Positions 61,639-64,000 of a stretch of DNA of 64,000 nucleotides are shown one piece after another. The DNA is taken from assembly GCF_029867415.1 (NCBI RefSeq), contig NC_081181.1, forward strand, positions 121,101,183 to 121,165,182, in the 5' to 3' direction. The DNA comes from Vicia villosa. Taxonomy: Eukaryota; Streptophyta; Magnoliopsida; Fabales; Fabaceae. The notes beneath the pieces were generated by a model, which was not told the DNA's origin, did no database searches, and saw only the letters and a program-made list of their open reading frames with translations. How positions within the stretch are numbered: the first letter of the stretch is position 1; every line of letters begins with the position of its first letter. Both the position numbers and the translations under genes were made by a program.

Positions 61639-62394
61639 ATGGCTGGAACTCTCTCTTTCAACGATATCAAAACTCTCATCAAGGGTGAGTTCAGACTCTG
61701 TGAGGAAGAACTCGTTCGTCACTTCATTAATCTTGAAACCCTTTTTGCTAACCAGGAACTGAACTTCTACTTTGAGGAAGTCCTGGAGGGTGCCATCTAC
61801 CCTAATATGGTGGCAGAGTTTTGGATGAATGCGTCTTTACGCATAGACCCTGAAGGTAGAGCCACCATTGATTCATCCATTCGACATGCTCACCTTAGCA
61901 TCACTCCCACTACTATTGCCAATCTCATAAGATGCAATAACTCCGGAGTAACTTTTGATGATAATGTTTTCAGCATGACCACTCATATCATGTTGAGAAC
62001 ACTCATGGACAATGATCGCTTCAGTGCAAAAACCATCAGGATCTGGCACCAAATGCTCGTAGGCAACTTCCAACCTCGGGTGATCGATGAGAACAATATC
62101 ATGGTTGAAGATCTAGAGTTTATCCTTTGTGGTCTTCGGGGAAGAAAGATTAACATCCCTTTGATGATCTTCAAGGGGCTTGTTAAAGCTGTCTCTATCG
62201 GTGTTAAAGCTGTCTCTATCGGTGTTGACCGTCGAGAGAGTGTGACTTGTCTTCCGTACGGGAGAATCCTTAGTTACATTTTTCTTAAGAAAGGCGTAGT
62301 GAGAAGGATGCGTGATTCTGGAGCCAGAGATATGTTCGAGGCTGAACCTTCCCCTGTGTTGTCTTTGGACAATTTAAACCAAAGGATTGACTAG
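61639..62394 (+). CDS. Antisense gene of the Tat-type element; putative plant transposon protein-like domain
   Basis: I start at ATG 61639 (MAGTLSFNDIKTLIKGEF), giving 251 aa. The longer frame to 61456 would begin upstream of the TATA box and adds a low-complexity leader. Visible features: NLETLFANQELNFYFEEV, AEFWMNASLRIDP, then SITPTTIANLIRCNNSGV and IWHQMLVGNFQPR...LRGRKINIPLMIFKG. This order recalls the 'putative plant transposon protein' domain found in legume repeats (recognition from memory, moderate certainty). A 21-bp tandem duplication (62182/62203) repeats VKAVSIG. The protein ends soon after (SLDNLNQRID) without the coiled-coil tail of its neighbour. It converges with the integrase frame, 252 bp apart. 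Molecular function unknown; plausibly expressed from its own promoter. Confidence 0.6.
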   Translation: MAGTLSFNDIKTLIKGEFRLCEEELVRHFINLETLFANQELNFYFEEVLEGAIYPNMVAEFWMNASLRIDPEGRATIDSSIRHAHLSITPTTIANLIRCNNSGVTFDDNVFSMTTHIMLRTLMDNDRFSAKTIRIWHQMLVGNFQPRVIDENNIMVEDLEFILCGLRGRKINIPLMIFKGLVKAVSIGVKAVSIGVDRRESVTCLPYGRILSYIFLKKGVVRRMRDSGARDMFEAEPSPVLSLDNLNQRID

Positions 62395-62646
62395 CAAGTT
62401 TTTACCTTAGGTTTAATCTTTTTATATATATATGCCTTCCTTTCTTTTTGTAACCTCAGATCCTATTCTTGGATCTTTTTGTAATGAATGTATTTCCATG
62501 CTTGAAATGAAAAGAATATTTTGGTGTCTTCCTTGATTTTTTCTTTCCATAATTCTTTCTGATTGTGAAGCCATTTTGATCAATGTGAAGTATATTTTTT
62601 TTGACACATGCCTGACCATTTTGGCTTTTCGTAGTACCCTGAGTAT
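62395..62646. other. Spacer between convergent frames
   Basis: T-rich sequence with polyadenylation-like stretches (TATATATATATGCC, AATGAATG). No polypurine tract or open frame of note. Confidence 0.5.
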
Positions 62647-64000
62647 CTACGTCTTTGCAATCTTTACTTCATGCATGCTAGGTTTATATCTCTTCAAGTA
62701 TTTCCCGTTTACTCTTAAGATCCTATGATCTTCTGCTAATTCTTCAATTTCGTAAGCATTGTTCGAGAATACTTTTAAGATTCGAAAGGGTCCTTCCCAA
62801 TGTGGGGACCATTTACCAAGTGCCTGATTCTTTCGATCTATAGGTAAAATAACTTTCCAGACTAAGTCATTGTTAACAAAAGTTTTACCTTTCACCTTTT
62901 TATTATATGCTCTGGACACTCTTTCCTTTTGCCTTTTTATCATTTCCAGTGCTCGAAGTCTGTCTTCGTCCAAATCTACTAACTCATTCATCATTAACTC
63001 CCAGTATACATTGGGAGGAATGTCTGCTTGTCTTTGTATCCTTACTGATTGCAAACATATCTCAATTGGAAGTACTGCGTCATGTCCAAACGTCAACTGG
63101 AAAGGAGTTGTATTTGTAGCTTCTTTTGGAGATGTTCGACAAGCCTAGAGCGCTTGATCTAAAGTCTTATGCCAATTCTTGGGTCTCTTTCCTACATGCT
63201 TCTTGATAAGGCCAATTATTACTTTATTTGCTGCTTCAACCTGGCCATTTGCTTGAGCATAATAAGGTGTAGAAGTAAATAACTTAAAACCTATTTCTCT
63301 GGCAAAATCTTGCATTTTTCGTCCAGTAAAGACTGATCCCTGATCCGTTGTTATACTTTCTGGGATTCCAAACCTATATATAATGTGTTTCTGAATAAAC
63401 TCAATCACAGCCTCTTGATCCACATTTACCAGTGGTATTGCTTCGACCCATTTTGTGAAATAGTCTATTCCTACCAAAATGTATCTTTGACCTTTGGATG
63501 ACTTGGGGTGAATTTCTCCAATCAAATCTAGTGCCCATCCCCTGAAAGGCCATGGTTTTACTATTGTACTTAATTCGTTTGCTGGAGCGTGTTGGATACC
63601 TGCATGTTCTTGGCACTCTTGGCACCCTTTCGCGAACTCTATGCAATCCTTTAACATCGAAGGCCAATACATCCCATAACGAAACAAGAGCCATTTCATT
63701 TTGTGCCCTGCTTGATGTGCACCACATGCCCCACTATGTACGTTCGACAGAGCCAAGTATGCTTCTGCTTCTCCCAAGCATTTCAACAATACCCCTTCAG
63801 GAGTCTTCTTGAACAATTCATTTCCCATCAGAAAATATGACAGGGCTCTATACTTGATTTTTCTGTCTGTATCCGTCGAAGGATTTTTCAGATAGTTAAT
63901 AATTGGACTCCTCCAATCTGTGTCTGCCAATGAATCTATATTTAGTACCTCGAATTGTTCTTTGTTGGCATAACCCAATTGTGAATCCTCCAGATCACTT
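62647..64000 (-). pseudogene. Ty3/gypsy (Tat/Ogre-type) integrase region of pol, with one in-frame stop; open at the window end
   Basis: One frame on the minus strand from the window edge to TAG at 62647, interrupted by a single TAG at 63145-63147. Zinc-binding H-x6-H-x30-C-x2-C is present (SGACGAH ... CQEC). The core has Asp in WALDLIGEIH, Asp in ITTDQGSVF and Glu in ANGQVEAANK with exactly 35 residues between the last two, the DD35E triad. After the stop the same frame continues ACRTSPKEATNTTPFQLTFG, then the C-terminal part with WSPHWEGPFRI and KRYKP near the end. The apparent starts at 63978 and 63096 are TTG codons inside the frame. Integrase joins element DNA to host DNA. Apart from the one stop (and whatever lies beyond the edge) the sequence is well kept, so decay is recent. 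Confidence 0.9.

Larger units (their letters stand above)
59691..64000 (-). mobile_element. 3' part of a Tat/Ogre-type Ty3/gypsy retrotransposon with antisense genes, open at the window end
   Basis: Read on the minus strand: integrase (64000-62647), a short spacer, then two genes on the opposite strand (62394-61639 and 61077-59691). Then the array starts, with no polypurine tract or 3' LTR visible. Extra open frames in antisense between pol and the 3' LTR are a known trait of plant Tat-lineage elements. The lineage call rests on this layout and on the integrase sequence; the LTR that would prove it is missing. Confidence 0.65.

Overview
The window is plant nuclear repeat DNA, most likely from a legume. 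This is inferred from Ty3/gypsy chromovirus-like and Tat/Ogre-like LTRs, a plant L1-type LINE and a decayed plant RPA1-like gene with GT-AG introns. I see no intact host gene. Almost everything is one AT-rich tandem array and the transposons inserted in or next to it.

Layout. (1) 1-2379 is the 3' part of a 2.4 kb LTR; the window opens 27 bases inside it. (2) 2382-19133 holds seven head-to-tail monomers (M1-M7). M2-M6 are exactly 2266 bp and almost identical; M1 and M7 are longer and older in structure. (3) 19134-40350 is a non-autonomous LTR retrotransposon in trimeric form (LTR-int-LTR-int-LTR-int-LTR), flanked once by the 5-bp duplication TTACT. It contains a 100-N gap that I interpret as an unmerged 502-bp contig overlap. 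(4) 40353-59690 holds monomers M8-M13. M10 is interrupted by a 5'-truncated LINE (47319-49760) with an open reverse-transcriptase frame. M12 is interrupted by a 2402-bp solo LTR (55227-57628), which itself holds a tRNA-like/SINE-like segment. (5) 59691-64000 is the 3' part of a Tat/Ogre-type Ty3/gypsy element on the minus strand: an integrase with DD35E, then two plus-strand 'antisense' genes. The array boundary cuts one of these inside an exon.

Each monomer carries, on the minus strand, the remains of an RPA1-like (OB-fold, DUF223-type) gene. Exon pieces, splice sites and frameshifts are recognisable. Each complete monomer also carries features like Helitron ends: a 7-bp-stem hairpin 9 nt from a TC-starting terminus, plus a second, homologous TC-starting terminus about 520 bp away. 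My best hypothesis is that the array grew from a head-to-tail Helitron-like element that had picked up an RPA1-like gene.

History readable in the sequence. The chromovirus-like element inserted in the array at TTACT. A block of LTR plus monomers was then duplicated: the LTR/TTACT/GCGGGG junction at 2379 is the same as that at 40350, and M7 and M13 share a 234-bp internal duplication. M2-M6 were later amplified or homogenised. The LINE and the solo LTR have no counterpart in the left block, so they are probably later. No gene set here works together as a cellular pathway; the interactions are between nested and recombining repeats.
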